Origin: Acidobacteriota bacterium | GTDB lineage: Bacteria > Acidobacteriota > Terriglobia > Acidiferrales > UBA7541 | Assembly: GCA_013289855.1 (NCBI GenBank) | Contig: JABCZD010000008.1 | Coordinates: 1 to 64,000, forward strand | Reading direction: 5' to 3' | DNA length: 64,000 nt | In this document: one piece after another, positions 1-9,965 of the stretch | How the letters are laid out: the number at the start of each line of letters is the position of its first letter | Position numbering within the stretch: position 1 is the first letter of the stretch | Notes under the pieces: generated by a model | What the model saw: the letters and a program-made list of their open reading frames with translations, nothing else | Told to the model about the DNA's origin: nothing | The model's database searches: none | Program-made: the position numbers and the translations under genes

Positions 1-18
1 AAAAAATACTGCATACTC

Positions 19-109
19 GGTTCAAGGCGGAAGCTCCTGTCCTTAAAGTTGGTTCTTGTCACGGAACCCAACTCAAGGTAACAGGTCTTTCCGCCCTCGT
101 TTCAGAACC
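19..109. repeat. Long imperfect palindrome (possible structured RNA or mobile hairpin)
   Basis: Nested arms pair as follows: 19-23 with 105-109, 26-32 (GGCGGAA) with 89-95 (TTCCGCC), 36-40 with 81-85, 41-44 with 75-78, 47-52 (AGTTGG) with 68-73, and 53-55 with 64-66, around a loop at 56-63. That is about 30 base pairs with small internal loops and bulges. No T-run follows closely on either strand, so it is not an ordinary terminator. Its nature is unknown; a structured RNA or a REP/MITE-like element are both possible. Confidence 0.55.
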
Positions 110-275
110 TAATTTGGACAAGCCTGGGTGTTTAGCTGCTCCTCGATTAGGCGGGCGACGTCTGGGTTGGTGATGGTCATAAGAGCTACCTAACCCTAGT
201 TTAACAGATTCGCGATGGTGGCGGAGTTCCAGGTTGTAAGCGAAGGGCTCAGGCTGCGGCCCAAACGTTCGACGG

Positions 276-1802
276 CTACTTCTGCGCGTTGCGGACGTGG
301 CTGTGCTTTACGCCGTAGGTGAAGTAGATGACCATGCCGATGACCAGCCATACGACTAGGCGAATCCAGGTCAGGGCTTTCAGACCGGACATTAAGCCGA
401 GTGAAACGAGCATGCCGAGAATCGGAATGACCGGGACCCATGGGGTGCGGAACGGCCGGACCAGGTCCGGGCGCCGCACGCGTAGAATCCATACGCCGCC
501 ACAAACGATCACGAAAGCCAGCAACGTGCCGATACTTACGAGTTGGCCAAGATCACCAATGGGCACGACGGCGGCGACGATGGCCACGCAGAGACCGACG
601 ATGGCGGTGGACTTGTAGGGCGTGCGGAAGCGCGGATGGATTTCACCGGCCCATTTCCAGAGCAACCCGTCATGGGCCATGGCATAGAAGACGCGAGACT
701 GACCCAAGAGCATGACCAGCATCACGGTGCTGAGACCGGCAAGCGCGCCAGCATTGACCACGTAGCTGCCCCACTTGACGCCGGTTTCGCGAATGGCCAG
801 CGAGACGGGCGCGCCGATATTCAAGCGCGAATAGTGCACCATGGCGGTCAACAATCCGCAGACGACGATGTAAAGGATGGTGCAAACGGTGAGCGAACCC
901 AAGATGCCGATGGGCATATCTTTTTGCGGGTTGCGAGCTTCTTGCGCGGCGGTCGAGACGGCGTCGAAGCCGATGTAGGCGAAAAAGACCACGCCGGCAC
1001 CACGTAAGACGCCCGACCATCCAAAGGAGCCGAATTGCCCGGTGTTGGGAGGAAGAAAGACGCGCCAATTTTCATGCGCAATTTGCGGATGCTTCAGGAG
1101 GAACGCGGACGCTACGGCGATGAAAGTGAACACCGCCGCAAGTTTTACGAACACGATGCCGGTGTTGAAGTTTGCCGATTCCTTGATGCCGATGATAAGG
1201 ATGACGGTGACAGCGAGGACGCCGAGAAATGCCAGCAAGTTAAACTTGGCGATGGCCATGGGGGCGGAGGCGAGCTGCGAAGGGGTGAGGTCCAGGGTTA
1301 TTAGCGGAGACCAGCGGCCATCGAAGAAGACCCACTTGGCGCCGGGTACGTCGCAGATTTGCGGGGGCAAGTTAATGCCGTAATCCTGCAAGAAGGCGAT
1401 CAGGGTGCTGCTCCAGCCACTGGCTACGGTCGCCGCACCGAAGGCATATTCCAAAATTAAGTCCCAGCCGATAATCCAGGCCACGATTTCGCCGAGCGTG
1501 GCGTAGCCGTAGGTGTACGCCGAACCGGCGATAGGAATCAGCGAGGCGAACTCCGCATAGCAGAGTCCGGCGAGCACACAGCCGAATCCCGCGAGCACGT
1601 ACGAAAGCATGATGGCAGGGCCGGCATAGAGCGAAGCGGCGGAGCCGGTCAATACAAAGATGCCCGCGCCGATGATGGCGCCGATGCCCAGGGTCATCAG
1701 GTTTACGGGGCCGAGAGCGCGTTTGAGAGCGTGCGTGCCGGTGTCCCCGGCCTCTTGCATCAGCGTGTTGATCGACTTCGTTGCGAACAAGGGGTTGCCC
1801 AC
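276..1802 (-). CDS. APC-family amino acid permease (cationic amino acid transporter-like)
   Basis: This 508-residue inner-membrane transporter probably takes up amino acids by proton symport. The N-terminal segment at about residues 28-55 reads LGPVNLMTLGIGAIIGAGIF, the glycine-rich first helix of APC transporters. About 12 or more hydrophobic segments follow, and the 'SLIPIAGSAYTYGY' stretch is typical of the YfnA/CAT branch. It starts at GTG, five bases after a strong GGAGGA site in the upstream leader. It lies just downstream of a second, distinct APC permease on the same strand, about 100 bases away. The substrate cannot be read from sequence; basic or branched-chain amino acids are the usual ones for this branch. 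Confidence 0.88.
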   Translation of the reverse strand: MGNPLFATKSINTLMQEAGDTGTHALKRALGPVNLMTLGIGAIIGAGIFVLTGSAASLYAGPAIMLSYVLAGFGCVLAGLCYAEFASLIPIAGSAYTYGYATLGEIVAWIIGWDLILEYAFGAATVASGWSSTLIAFLQDYGINLPPQICDVPGAKWVFFDGRWSPLITLDLTPSQLASAPMAIAKFNLLAFLGVLAVTVILIIGIKESANFNTGIVFVKLAAVFTFIAVASAFLLKHPQIAHENWRVFLPPNTGQFGSFGWSGVLRGAGVVFFAYIGFDAVSTAAQEARNPQKDMPIGILGSLTVCTILYIVVCGLLTAMVHYSRLNIGAPVSLAIRETGVKWGSYVVNAGALAGLSTVMLVMLLGQSRVFYAMAHDGLLWKWAGEIHPRFRTPYKSTAIVGLCVAIVAAVVPIGDLGQLVSIGTLLAFVIVCGGVWILRVRRPDLVRPFRTPWVPVIPILGMLVSLGLMSGLKALTWIRLVVWLVIGMVIYFTYGVKHSHVRNAQK

Positions 1803-1899
1803 GCAACTCCTCCTTTAGGGATTATTCCCCGCTTCTTGCCAGCCAATTTGGCGTGCCTATTGTAGAGTCGTAACCGCCCGCGCCACTAGAACTAAATCG

Positions 1900-3450
1900 C
1901 TACGGTGAAGCATGCTTCGCCGCTCCGCGCTTGGACCACACCAGGTACACCGGGACGCCCAAAAGTACAATTACTAAACCTGGCCAAGCCGTTTGCGTGC
2001 GATAAAAGAGCAACACGCAAAGAATGGCCGAGGCAATGACGATGTACAACAGGGGTAGAACTGGATACAGAAACGTGCGATAGGGGCGCTCGGCGTTTGG
2101 GCGCTTGGCGCGCAGAACGATTACTCCGGCAACGGTAAGGACGTAAAAAATCAGCACGGAGAAGACTACGTAGTCGAGCAGATTGCTGTAGAGATTTCCG
2201 TATGTGACGGCGCCGGCGGCATCGACGAGTCGCGTACGCAGCATGATCAGGATGGACACCCAAAGACCTTGGAACACCAGGGCGGTGGCGGGGACGCCTC
2301 TGGCGTTCAGCTTGGTCATACCCTTAAAGAACAACCCGTCGTGCGCCATGGCCCAGGGGACACGTGCGCCGGCGAGAATTAAGCCGTTGTTACAACCGAA
2401 GGTCGAAACGATGATGGCGCCGGCCATAATCACCGCGCCCGCTGGGCCGAAGATGGCTTGCAGGGCGGCGGTGGCGACGCGATCGTCGGGAGCGTTCTGG
2501 ATCTGTGCCAGCGGTAAGGCGCACAAGTAAGCGATGTTGGCCAGCACATAGAGCGCGGTGACGATGAGCGTGCCGAAGACCATGGAGAGCGCCACATCGC
2601 GCTTGGGATTTTTTAGTTCAGCGGCGGTGAAGCCAATATTGTTCCAGGCGTCGGAAGAAAAGAGCGAACCCACTTGCGCGACGCCGAAGGCCACGAACAA
2701 ACCGAAGGCGCCGCTGGCGGCGGTGATGGTGGGCAGGAATTGGCGGAAGAAATTTGTGCCGGGTTCGATGCTCACCGGGTTGCGAATGGCCCATAGGTGA
2801 GAAAAGTTATCGGAGATTGCGGCGTGATTGTGGGCGACGAAGACGCCGAGGAATATCAGGCCGAGGAGCGCGAGCGTCTTGGCGGTGGTGAAAATATTTT
2901 GGATTAGTTTGCCCAGGCGGACGCCCAGAGTGTTTACAAACGTCAGGAAGAGCACCATGACGATGCCAACGAGTTGCTGCACGGAAAGGCTGATGGCGTA
3001 TTTTGAGCCGAGGGCGATGGGCGCGACGATCCAGGTTTTTGGCGAGACGGCAGGAAGCAGAACACCGAGATAGCGCGCGAAGCCTACCGCGACGGCGGCG
3101 ATGGTGCCGCTTTGAATTACAAGGAACAGCGTCCAGCCGAAGAGAAAACCCCACAGCGGCGAATAGGCTTCGCGCAGATAAATATATTGGCCGCCGGCGT
3201 GGGGAAACATGCCAGCAAGCTCGCCGAATGATAAGGCCGCGGCAATGGTCAGCAAGCCAGTGAGGATCCACGTCAAGAGCAGGCCGCCAGCCGAACCGGT
3301 TTGCCGCGTAATATCGGCCGCCACGATAAAAATGCCCGAGCCGATCATGGAGCCCACGACGATCATGGTGCCGTCGAAAAGGCCGATGGCGCGAACAAAA
3401 CCTTTTTCACTAGTGGACGCGACGGACGTGGGAGGCGTGTTCTTGGGCAT
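1900..3450 (-). CDS. APC-family amino acid permease
   Basis: This 516-residue polytopic membrane protein is predicted to move amino acids across the inner membrane. Helix 1 at about residues 20-45 carries the APC signature (IGLFDGTMIVVGSMIGSGIF), followed by about 12 hydrophobic segments and a basic C-terminus. It resembles LAT/AdiC-like permeases more than the CAT-like neighbour downstream, so the two are not a recent tandem duplication. It has an ATG start and lies 12 bases from the end of thiE on the same strand, so it may be co-transcribed with thiE and accBC. The substrate is unknown. Confidence 0.88.
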   Translation of the reverse strand: MPKNTPPTSVASTSEKGFVRAIGLFDGTMIVVGSMIGSGIFIVAADITRQTGSAGGLLLTWILTGLLTIAAALSFGELAGMFPHAGGQYIYLREAYSPLWGFLFGWTLFLVIQSGTIAAVAVGFARYLGVLLPAVSPKTWIVAPIALGSKYAISLSVQQLVGIVMVLFLTFVNTLGVRLGKLIQNIFTTAKTLALLGLIFLGVFVAHNHAAISDNFSHLWAIRNPVSIEPGTNFFRQFLPTITAASGAFGLFVAFGVAQVGSLFSSDAWNNIGFTAAELKNPKRDVALSMVFGTLIVTALYVLANIAYLCALPLAQIQNAPDDRVATAALQAIFGPAGAVIMAGAIIVSTFGCNNGLILAGARVPWAMAHDGLFFKGMTKLNARGVPATALVFQGLWVSILIMLRTRLVDAAGAVTYGNLYSNLLDYVVFSVLIFYVLTVAGVIVLRAKRPNAERPYRTFLYPVLPLLYIVIASAILCVLLFYRTQTAWPGLVIVLLGVPVYLVWSKRGAAKHASP

Positions 3451-3462
3451 AGGGTTCGGCGA

Positions 3463-4152
3463 TCAGCTTAGCCAGACGTCCGAATCATTTGTGGATTTAC
3501 TTTGCGGCGCATGATTGCCTTGCGGCATCCGTTCAAGTAGCGCGATATATTTTGCCGCGCGCTCCGCGGGATCCGGCGCCAGCAAGATGTCGCTGATCAC
3601 CGCAACAGAATCCGCACCGGCAGCTATGATTTCAGCTGCTCGTTCCAAAGTCACGCCACCGATGGCCACGATGGGTTTATCGGTAAGGGCCCGCGCGCGG
3701 CGGACCAATTCCGCGCCAACGACCGGGTCGGGATTGGCCTTGGTGCGCGTCTCAAAGACTGGGCCGACGGCGATGTAGTCCGCGGAGGTGGACGCGGCGG
3801 CGGTAAACTGCTCCAAATTGTGCGTGGAAACTCCGACCAATTTTTCGGCGCCAATTACAGCGCGGGCTTGCTCGACGCTCAAATCGTGCTGTCCGACATG
3901 CACGCCGCTGGCGCCCACGAGATGGGCTACGTCCGGCCGGTCGTTCACAAGAAACAACGCACCGTGCGGACGGACAGCATCGGAAATCCCACGGGACTTT
4001 TCGAGCAGTTCTCTGGCGCTGGCTCGCTTATCGCGGTACTGTAAAAGTCGCACACCGGCCGCTAGTAATTTCTCCGCGCATTTTTTTTCTGATTGTTTTA
4101 GCAACGAAGCATCAAGTATCACATACAGGCGGGGTAGGACAAGCCGCGTCAC
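3463..4152 (-). CDS. thiE: Thiamine-phosphate synthase
   Basis: This enzyme joins HMP pyrophosphate with the thiazole phosphate to make thiamine monophosphate in the cytoplasm. The 229-residue protein shows the ThiE set in order: LLQYRDK near residue 37, LVNDRPDVA near 67, GVHVGQHD near 83, VGVSTH near 106, DYIAVGPVFETRTK near 124, and an IVAIGGV phosphate-binding turn near 156. These are the usual pyrophosphate and magnesium contacts. The GTG start sits three bases after the accC stop, so it is probably translated with accBC. The C-terminal 20 residues are a polar tail not typical of the family. No TPP riboswitch was recognised upstream. Confidence 0.93.
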   Translation of the reverse strand: MTRLVLPRLYVILDASLLKQSEKKCAEKLLAAGVRLLQYRDKRASARELLEKSRGISDAVRPHGALFLVNDRPDVAHLVGASGVHVGQHDLSVEQARAVIGAEKLVGVSTHNLEQFTAAASTSADYIAVGPVFETRTKANPDPVVGAELVRRARALTDKPIVAIGGVTLERAAEIIAAGADSVAVISDILLAPDPAERAAKYIALLERMPQGNHAPQSKSTNDSDVWLS

Positions 4153-4155
4153 CGT

Positions 4156-5505
4156 TTATTTTCCGTTCGTTCCCAGCAATTTTTCGATGAAGTGGGTGTC
4201 AAACGTGCCGGCGGCAAAATCGGGGTCGGCCAGGATGCGCCGTTGCAGGGGGATAGACGTCTTGATGCCTTCAATGACGAACATTTCGAGCGCGCGCTTC
4301 ATTCGTCCGATGGCTTCGCCGCGGTCGCGGCCCTTCACGATCAACTTCGCGATCATCGAATCATAGAACGGCGGAATCACCGCGTCGGCATAGGCTGCCG
4401 AATCCACGCGCACGCCAGTTCCGCCAGGCGCCTGAAATGTAGTGATGCGGCCCGCGGAGGGAACAAAGGTGACGGGATCCTCGGCGTTAATGCGGCACTC
4501 GATCGCGTGTCCGGAAAAATGAATTTCGCCGGCGGCGTCTTCCATTTTTTCGCCGGCCGCGATGCGAATCTGCGCCTTGATTAAATCCACGCCGGTCAGC
4601 AGCTCCGTCACCGGATGCTCCACTTGAATGCGGGTATTCATTTCGATGAAATACAGCGAGTCATCTTCGTCCATCAAAAATTCCACGGTCCCAGCGTTGG
4701 TGTAGCCAATCTTCTGCAGCGCCTTGACCACTTTGGCGCCAAATTCCTTGCGCCGCTTGGGGTCCATCGCGGGAGACGGCGATTCTTCCAGCAATTTCTG
4801 ATGCCGTCGCTGGATGGTGCATTCCCGTTCGCCGAGATGAATCACCTTGCCGTACTGGTCGCCGAGGACCTGAAACTCAATGTGCCTGGGATGCTCGATG
4901 AACTTTTCCGCGTAAACATCGGGATTGCCGAAAGCCTGTTGTGCTTCGCTGCGCGCCGTCTCGTAAGCATTCAGAAGTTCATCTTGCTTGCGCACCACGC
5001 GCATGCCACGCCCACCGCCGCCCGCGACGGCCTTCAAAATCAGCGGGTAACCGATGACGACGGCCGCCTTGGCCAGCTGCTCTTCGCCTTCCACGATACC
5101 CGCGCTGCCCGGAACGGTCACCAACCCCGCCGCGGTAATTTCCCGCCGCGCGCGATCTTTTTCTCCCATCATTTCGATCACTTCGGGAGTCGGGCCGATA
5201 AAGGTGATCTCCGAGGCTTCGCAAACTTTGGCAAAATTCGCGTTTTCGCTCAAGAAGCCGTAGCCCGGGTGGATGGCATCCACGTTGGTAATTTCGGCTG
5301 CGCTTATGACCTGGGGAATATTCAGATAGCTTTCGCTGCTGCGCGCCGGGCCAATGCACACCGCTTCGTCCGCAAAGCGCACGTGCAGCGAGTTGCGGTC
5401 GGCCTCCGAATACACCGCTACCGTGGAGATGCCCAGCTCTTTGCAAGCGCAGATAACCCGCAGGGCGATTTCCCCGCGATTCGCTACTAGTATTTTTTGG
5501 AACAT
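4156..5505 (-). CDS. accC: Acetyl-CoA carboxylase, biotin carboxylase subunit
   Basis: AccC carboxylates the biotin of the carrier protein using ATP and bicarbonate, the first half-reaction of malonyl-CoA synthesis for fatty acids. The 449-residue length is normal. Visible motifs are the N-terminal [12 protein letters not shown], the [10 protein letters not shown] turn near residue 85, the glycine-rich ATP lid GGGGRGMR near 162, the [15 protein letters not shown] segment near 200, and [14 protein letters not shown] near 285 with metal-binding glutamate and asparagine and the catalytic arginine. It directly follows accB on the same strand with a 30-base gap and precedes thiE, a compact operon. 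Confidence 0.96.
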   Translation of the reverse strand: MFQKILVANRGEIALRVICACKELGISTVAVYSEADRNSLHVRFADEAVCIGPARSSESYLNIPQVISAAEITNVDAIHPGYGFLSENANFAKVCEASEITFIGPTPEVIEMMGEKDRARREITAAGLVTVPGSAGIVEGEEQLAKAAVVIGYPLILKAVAGGGGRGMRVVRKQDELLNAYETARSEAQQAFGNPDVYAEKFIEHPRHIEFQVLGDQYGKVIHLGERECTIQRRHQKLLEESPSPAMDPKRRKEFGAKVVKALQKIGYTNAGTVEFLMDEDDSLYFIEMNTRIQVEHPVTELLTGVDLIKAQIRIAAGEKMEDAAGEIHFSGHAIECRINAEDPVTFVPSAGRITTFQAPGGTGVRVDSAAYADAVIPPFYDSMIAKLIVKGRDRGEAIGRMKRALEMFVIEGIKTSIPLQRRILADPDFAAGTFDTHFIEKLLGTNGK

Positions 5506-5535
5506 GTTTTCCGCAACATAGAAGGGGAACGCCGC

Positions 5536-6108
5536 CTACCTCTTGCGGCCGGGACGGACTCCAAAAAGCGGCTGCCCATACTCCACGGGCTGCCCATTTT
5601 CCACGAAAATTCTCACCACTTCTCCACTGGCGTCAGACTCAATCTCATTCATCAGCTTCATGGCTTCTACTATGCACAGCGTCTGCCCCATCTCCACGTG
5701 GCTGCCTACCTTGACGAAGGCGTCCGTGCCCGGACTCGGCGATTCGTAGTAGGTTCCCACGATCGGGGACTTAACCAGGTGCAAGTCCTCACTTGAGCGC
5801 GTTTCCGCGGCACTACCAGCCGCATGTGCGGGCGCCGCATGGCCACCACCGCCAGACCCCGTTGCCGCCTGAGCCGCGCCGCCGTACGACTCGCCAGCCA
5901 CGATAATCTCCGGCACTCCGGGTCGCGGACCAGCAAGAAACACCCCGGTGGCCGGCTTGCGCAAACGAATTCGCAGGTCGCCACGCGAGTATTCAAACTC
6001 TTCCAGATTATGTTCGGTCATGAACCGAAGGAGTTGCTCGATCTGCTCGATTTCCGGACTGGCGAACGACGGACTGCCTTTAGCTTTAGAGGGCTTTTTA
6101 CGTTTCAT
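5536..6108 (-). CDS. accB: Biotin carboxyl carrier protein of acetyl-CoA carboxylase
   Basis: This 190-residue biotin carrier of acetyl-CoA carboxylase shuttles carboxyl groups from AccC to the carboxyltransferase. The N-terminal part (about residues 18-55) is the AccB helix region. The middle is a flexible Gly/Ala/Pro-rich linker (about 75-105). The C-terminal biotinyl domain carries the [12 protein letters not shown] motif, where the lysine of AMKLM is biotinylated. It is slightly longer than the E. coli protein because of a basic N-terminus and the linker. It sits eight bases downstream of an M24 peptidase gene, an arrangement common in bacteria, and 30 bases before accC. Confidence 0.96.
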   Translation of the reverse strand: MKRKKPSKAKGSPSFASPEIEQIEQLLRFMTEHNLEEFEYSRGDLRIRLRKPATGVFLAGPRPGVPEIIVAGESYGGAAQAATGSGGGGHAAPAHAAGSAAETRSSEDLHLVKSPIVGTYYESPSPGTDAFVKVGSHVEMGQTLCIVEAMKLMNEIESDASGEVVRIFVENGQPVEYGQPLFGVRPGRKR

Positions 6109-6116
6109 GCCTGTCT

Positions 6117-7223
6117 TTAGATCTCGGTGAAATCCCGCGAAACGCGGGTCAAAACTTCCGTGCGATTCTCGTGCACCGCCACATCGTCTTCAATTCGAAT
6201 CCCGCCAACACCCGGAAAATAAACTCCAGGTTCGATGGTAATCACGTTCCCTGGCTCAAGAACTTTGCGCTGTCCCCGCGCTACCCGAGGATCCTCGTGC
6301 ACTTCGAGCCCCAGGCCGTGGCCCGTGCTGTGCACAAAATAGCGGTCTAAACCATACCCATCCAGACGATGACCCGCCAGAACATTGCGCGCAGCCGCGT
6401 CTACTTCTCCGCAACTCGCCCCGCTCTTAACCGCCGCGATGGCCGCCGTTTGCGCCTCCAGCACCGCCCGGTACCAGCCGCGTACACGTGACGACGCTCG
6501 GCCGACAAAGTATGTGCGCGTTATGTCGCTGCAATAGTGCGCGAGTATAGCACCCAGGTCCAGTACCACCAACGCATTTTTCCTCAGGCGTTTACCAGTA
6601 GCGAGGGCATGCGGCAAAGCTGACCTTTCGCCAAACGCCACGATGGTCTCGAACGCTGCTCCGGAAGCCCCACGTTGCTTCATTTGGTACTCGATCTCCG
6701 CAGCCACCTCAAATTCCCGGATGCCGGGCTTCAACATGCGAGCCGCCGCCTCCATTACCTCGCCGGCAAGGAGGGCCGCTCGGCGCATGGCCGCCAGTTC
6801 TACAGGCTCTTTGCGCATCCGCATCCCCGCAACGAGCCCGGATGCACGGTGCCACGCCACGCGCTTACCCGTAGCATGCAAAAGTTCGCTGTGCTGCGCC
6901 ACCGTGAGTTGTCCGGAGTCAAAACCGACCCGCCGGCCACGACCCGCGGCGAGGAACTTGCCCACCGCTGGATATAGCGCGCCACCTTGCTGGACGATTT
7001 TCACGCCGTTGGTCTCATTGCCCGCCTGCGCTACGAAACGCCCATCGGTCACCAACGCCGCTCCCTTGCCGGCCTCTCGCGAAATCACCAGGGCCCCAGA
7101 ATCGCCCGTAAACCCGGTCAAGTAATACCAATCCGCGGGATGCGTAATCAGCAAGCGGTCGAGCTTTTCTTCCGCCAGCCGCGCCTGCAGTTGGCGCCGT
7201 CTATGGGCGAACACGTTGTTCAT
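6117..7223 (-). CDS. M24-family Xaa-Pro aminopeptidase/dipeptidase
   Basis: This cytoplasmic metallopeptidase of 368 residues cleaves peptide bonds next to proline. The N-terminal creatinase-like domain (about 1-130) contains the [17 protein letters not shown] stretch seen in bacterial PepQ/YqhT proteins. The C-terminal pita-bread domain shows the dinuclear metal ligands: the aspartates of [19 protein letters not shown], the histidine of [12 protein letters not shown], and the glutamates of TIEPGVYFP and GIRIEDD. Gene order M24 peptidase-accB-accC is common; some genomes also have efp between. The gene begins just after the pil operon terminator, so it probably has its own promoter. Confidence 0.92.
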   Translation of the reverse strand: MNNVFAHRRRQLQARLAEEKLDRLLITHPADWYYLTGFTGDSGALVISREAGKGAALVTDGRFVAQAGNETNGVKIVQQGGALYPAVGKFLAAGRGRRVGFDSGQLTVAQHSELLHATGKRVAWHRASGLVAGMRMRKEPVELAAMRRAALLAGEVMEAAARMLKPGIREFEVAAEIEYQMKQRGASGAAFETIVAFGERSALPHALATGKRLRKNALVVLDLGAILAHYCSDITRTYFVGRASSRVRGWYRAVLEAQTAAIAAVKSGASCGEVDAAARNVLAGHRLDGYGLDRYFVHSTGHGLGLEVHEDPRVARGQRKVLEPGNVITIEPGVYFPGVGGIRIEDDVAVHENRTEVLTRVSRDFTEI

Positions 7224-7240
7224 GCGTCCATCTACCCCTC

Positions 7241-7273
7241 AAAAAAGAACGAGGAGACCGTAGTCTCCTCGTT
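7241..7273 (-). terminator. Rho-independent terminator of the pil operon
   Basis: A perfect 11-bp stem (7248-7258 with 7263-7273, AACGAGGAGAC) closes a four-base loop and is followed on the minus strand by C and six T residues (7246-7241). It lies about 70 bases after the pilQ stop and just before the M24 peptidase start, so it separates the pilus operon from the pep-accBC-thiE group. Confidence 0.92.
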
Positions 7274-7345
7274 GTCGGCCCGGTTGGGATTATATTCTGA
7301 AATGCCGCCTAGTGTCTGGCTAACGCCGCAAAGCCATGCCCGGAG

Positions 7346-9412
7346 TTACCCAGGAATGATGCGCGGCGTCAGGAAGAACAGCAATTCTTGCGATTGCACG
7401 TTGACGGTGGTGCGCTTGAACAGATAGCCGATAATCGGCAAGCTGCCAGCGATGGGAACTTGCTGAATATTCACGGTTTGTTGCGACACAATAATGCCGC
7501 CAATGACCACCGTGCCGCCATCCGCGACGAGCACCTTGGTTTCCGCCGATTGCGTGTCCAGCGCCGGAATACCCTGCACACGAGGAATACCGGTGTCCAC
7601 CTGAGTATTTTCCACCAGCACGTCCATGAAGATGGTGCCTTCCGCGGTGATTTGCGGGGTCACTTCGAGCTTCAACACTGCGTCGATGTACTGCACCGAA
7701 ATGGTGTTGTTGATGGTGGTCTGAATGGGGATCTTGGTACCTTGCTTGACGGTCGCCTTTTCGTTGTTCTGCGTCACCACGCGTGGTTTCGAGAGCAACT
7801 TTCCGACGCCCTTGGCTTCCGAGGCGGTGATGAAGAAATCGAGGGCAAAGTTCGGCGAACGGAAGGAATATCCGAAGCCGCTCGTCGGCGTGCCAGCCGA
7901 CAGGTTGGTGCTTAGCGGAATGCCGGTGGTGATGCCGTTTCCAGAGGTACCGCCGTTACTGCTGACCATCACTGGCGATGGCGGAATGCCTGCTCCCGTG
8001 GTTACGCCGCTGCCGCCAACGGCAGGATCGCCGCTGAAGAGCGAACGGCCGCCGGTGGTGGTGCCCGCAAAGCCCAACTCCGTGCCGATGTCCTGAGCGA
8101 AGGAACGCGAGGCCGCGACAACGCGCGCTTCAATCTCGACCTGCTGCGATTTGCGGTCCAGCTGTCGAATCAGGTTGTCCACCGTCGGGATGACCTGGGG
8201 AATGTCGCGAATGATCAATTGATTCGAGCGGTCGTCCGCCAGAATGTCGCCGCGCGACGAGAGGAATTTCTTCAGAGTGTCCTTCAAGGCCGAAGCTTTG
8301 GCGTAGCTGAGCACCCTCGTAACCGTCACCGGATTGGTGGCATCGGCCTGAGCCTTTTCAAGGTCGCGCTGTGTCTCTGCTTCTTTCTTCAGCGTATCGC
8401 GGGTGGCGATGCGCAGAACGTTGCCGTTGAGTTGCTTGTCGAGTCCATTGTTCTGCAAAACGATATCCAGCGCCTGATCCCAAGGCACTTCATCGAGCAC
8501 GATGGTTAGCGTGCCCTTCACGGCCGGGTCTAGAACCACGTTCAAGCCGCTGATCTCGTGAATCAAGCGAAAGAAGTCGCGCAGGTCCACGTCCTTCAGG
8601 TTCACCGAGATGGGTTCGCCAGTGTACTTGCCTGCCGGCGCGGAGACGCCGCCAGCCGCCATGGTGGACGCCGCGGTATTCGCTTGTTGGATGGCTTGTT
8701 GCGCCGCCTGCTGCGCCGACGTATCCGCCGGGCGAGCTGGTTGGCCGTTCCCGCCGAACGAGGCCAGCAGGAAAGCGGGCTGCGTCAGTTCGTTGGGCAA
8801 CGTAAAGTGCGGAGCGGGAATTTGCAGGGCTTTGGGCGAGCGCGCCACCGCACTGCGCGGAGCGGCCGCCGCATAGTGAAATTGGGGGCGCGCCTGCGCA
8901 TCGCTCTTCGTTTCGATCTCGCTTACGTTTGTCGTCGTGCTCGTGGTCGTCTTGGCCGAAGCGTCCGCTGGAGCAGCGGGTTGCACCTCGAAGTAGATGA
9001 CCACTGCCGTGCCGTCATGCGCAATTTGATACGGCGCTTCGGACGTCAAGTCCACCACGATGCGCGCAATGTCCGGCCGGTACTGCCCCAGCCTTACGCC
9101 ACGCACGGGTGCGGACACGCCAGGAATCAAGGTCTTGTCCACGTGCAGGCGTGCACCCGCAAAATCGAGCACCAGTCTATCCGGGCTCTGCAACCGGGCG
9201 GCGTGTACCTCCAGCCGTCCTTCGCCTTCCACGCGCACTGCCGCGCGTTCCGGCGCCTGCGTGATCGCCACGCTGGAAATCACCGCAGCTGTGGCGCTAA
9301 CGCCAGGTGCACCGCCAGGATCGGCGGTCTGCGCCAGTACTGGGCTGGCCACCAGCGCCAAACTCGCAAGGATCAAGCAGCCATACCGTAGGGCCGGCCG
9401 GGTCGTCTTCAT
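7346..9412 (-). CDS. pilQ: Type IV pilus secretin PilQ
   Basis: PilQ forms the outer-membrane ring through which type IV pili pass. The 688-residue protein begins with a signal peptide (residues 1-28, ending in ...SPVLAQT). An AMIN domain that may bind peptidoglycan follows (about 45-150), then a low-complexity Ala/Thr/Gln linker. The secretin N-terminal domain lies near 270-335 (VDLRDFFRLIHEISGLNVVLD), a NolW-like repeat near 370-430, and the secretin core at about 430-688 ends in LPIIGYLFKR...ELLFFLTPRII. One AMIN domain is fewer than in Neisseria or Myxococcus PilQ. It is the last gene of pilMNOPQ, overlaps pilP by four bases, and is followed by a terminator. Confidence 0.95.
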   Translation of the reverse strand: MKTTRPALRYGCLILASLALVASPVLAQTADPGGAPGVSATAAVISSVAITQAPERAAVRVEGEGRLEVHAARLQSPDRLVLDFAGARLHVDKTLIPGVSAPVRGVRLGQYRPDIARIVVDLTSEAPYQIAHDGTAVVIYFEVQPAAPADASAKTTTSTTTNVSEIETKSDAQARPQFHYAAAAPRSAVARSPKALQIPAPHFTLPNELTQPAFLLASFGGNGQPARPADTSAQQAAQQAIQQANTAASTMAAGGVSAPAGKYTGEPISVNLKDVDLRDFFRLIHEISGLNVVLDPAVKGTLTIVLDEVPWDQALDIVLQNNGLDKQLNGNVLRIATRDTLKKEAETQRDLEKAQADATNPVTVTRVLSYAKASALKDTLKKFLSSRGDILADDRSNQLIIRDIPQVIPTVDNLIRQLDRKSQQVEIEARVVAASRSFAQDIGTELGFAGTTTGGRSLFSGDPAVGGSGVTTGAGIPPSPVMVSSNGGTSGNGITTGIPLSTNLSAGTPTSGFGYSFRSPNFALDFFITASEAKGVGKLLSKPRVVTQNNEKATVKQGTKIPIQTTINNTISVQYIDAVLKLEVTPQITAEGTIFMDVLVENTQVDTGIPRVQGIPALDTQSAETKVLVADGGTVVIGGIIVSQQTVNIQQVPIAGSLPIIGYLFKRTTVNVQSQELLFFLTPRIIPG

Positions 9413-9948
9413 TGCTGTTCTCCTGCACTCGAGTAAATTCGTTTATTTACTTGGCGTTCCACGGGCTTCCCAAAAGCGTCCTTGCCCAATTCGTGAAACG
9501 AAACGCCATCCATCGCGATCTTTTCCACTTTTCCGTCGAAGAGCTGGTCGCCCTCGCGCAAGAAGTACGTGCGCGATTGCGGGTTGGTAACCATAGCGAT
9601 CATCCCGTTCGAAGAGCGCACAACGCCATCAAGCCGCAGCGTGCTCACTTGCAGCCCCGCCTTGCCAGGCGGCAGATTCTTCGCAGCCGCAGCCTGCGCC
9701 TGTTGGCGCCCGACCAGCGATTCGAAGGGATCTCGGCGGCCGGCCTTGCCTTCGCCTTCGGCCCCTGCTGAGGGTTCCGCGGGCTGTTCCACCGGTTTCG
9801 CCGTCTTTTTCGTCGTGGATTTTTTCGCGGACGACTTGGCTGCCGATTTGGACGCCGGCGGCGCAGCGGGCTGCGTCGTTTGCGCCAGCAAACCGGGAGC
9901 GGTTGCCGCGAGTAAAATCCCTAGGATGAGAGTGTTTACAAAACGCAT
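9409..9948 (-). CDS. pilP: Type IV pilus assembly protein PilP
   Basis: PilP links the inner-membrane PilNO pair to the secretin in the periplasm. This 179-residue protein has an N-terminal signal-type segment (LILGILLAATAPGLLAQT) with no clear lipobox cysteine, unlike classical PilP lipoproteins. A Lys/Ala/Pro-rich periplasm-spanning linker follows (about 25-65). RRDPFESL, the usual PilQ-contact motif, precedes the C-terminal beta domain (about 95-170) with LDGVVRSSNGMIAMV and REGDQLFDGKV. It overlaps pilQ by four bases and lies 17 bases after pilO. Confidence 0.88.
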   Translation of the reverse strand: MRFVNTLILGILLAATAPGLLAQTTQPAAPPASKSAAKSSAKKSTTKKTAKPVEQPAEPSAGAEGEGKAGRRDPFESLVGRQQAQAAAAKNLPPGKAGLQVSTLRLDGVVRSSNGMIAMVTNPQSRTYFLREGDQLFDGKVEKIAMDGVSFHELGKDAFGKPVERQVNKRIYSSAGEQQ

Positions 9949-9965
9949 AGTTCGCTCATTCCCGC

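Noticed and set aside
58-180. Short 23-codon minus-strand frame starting near 180
   Set aside because: No ribosome site, no domain; likely chance.
4615-5490. Long plus-strand open frame opposite accC
   Set aside because: Antisense frame in a clear accC gene; composition is a shadow of GC-rich codons.
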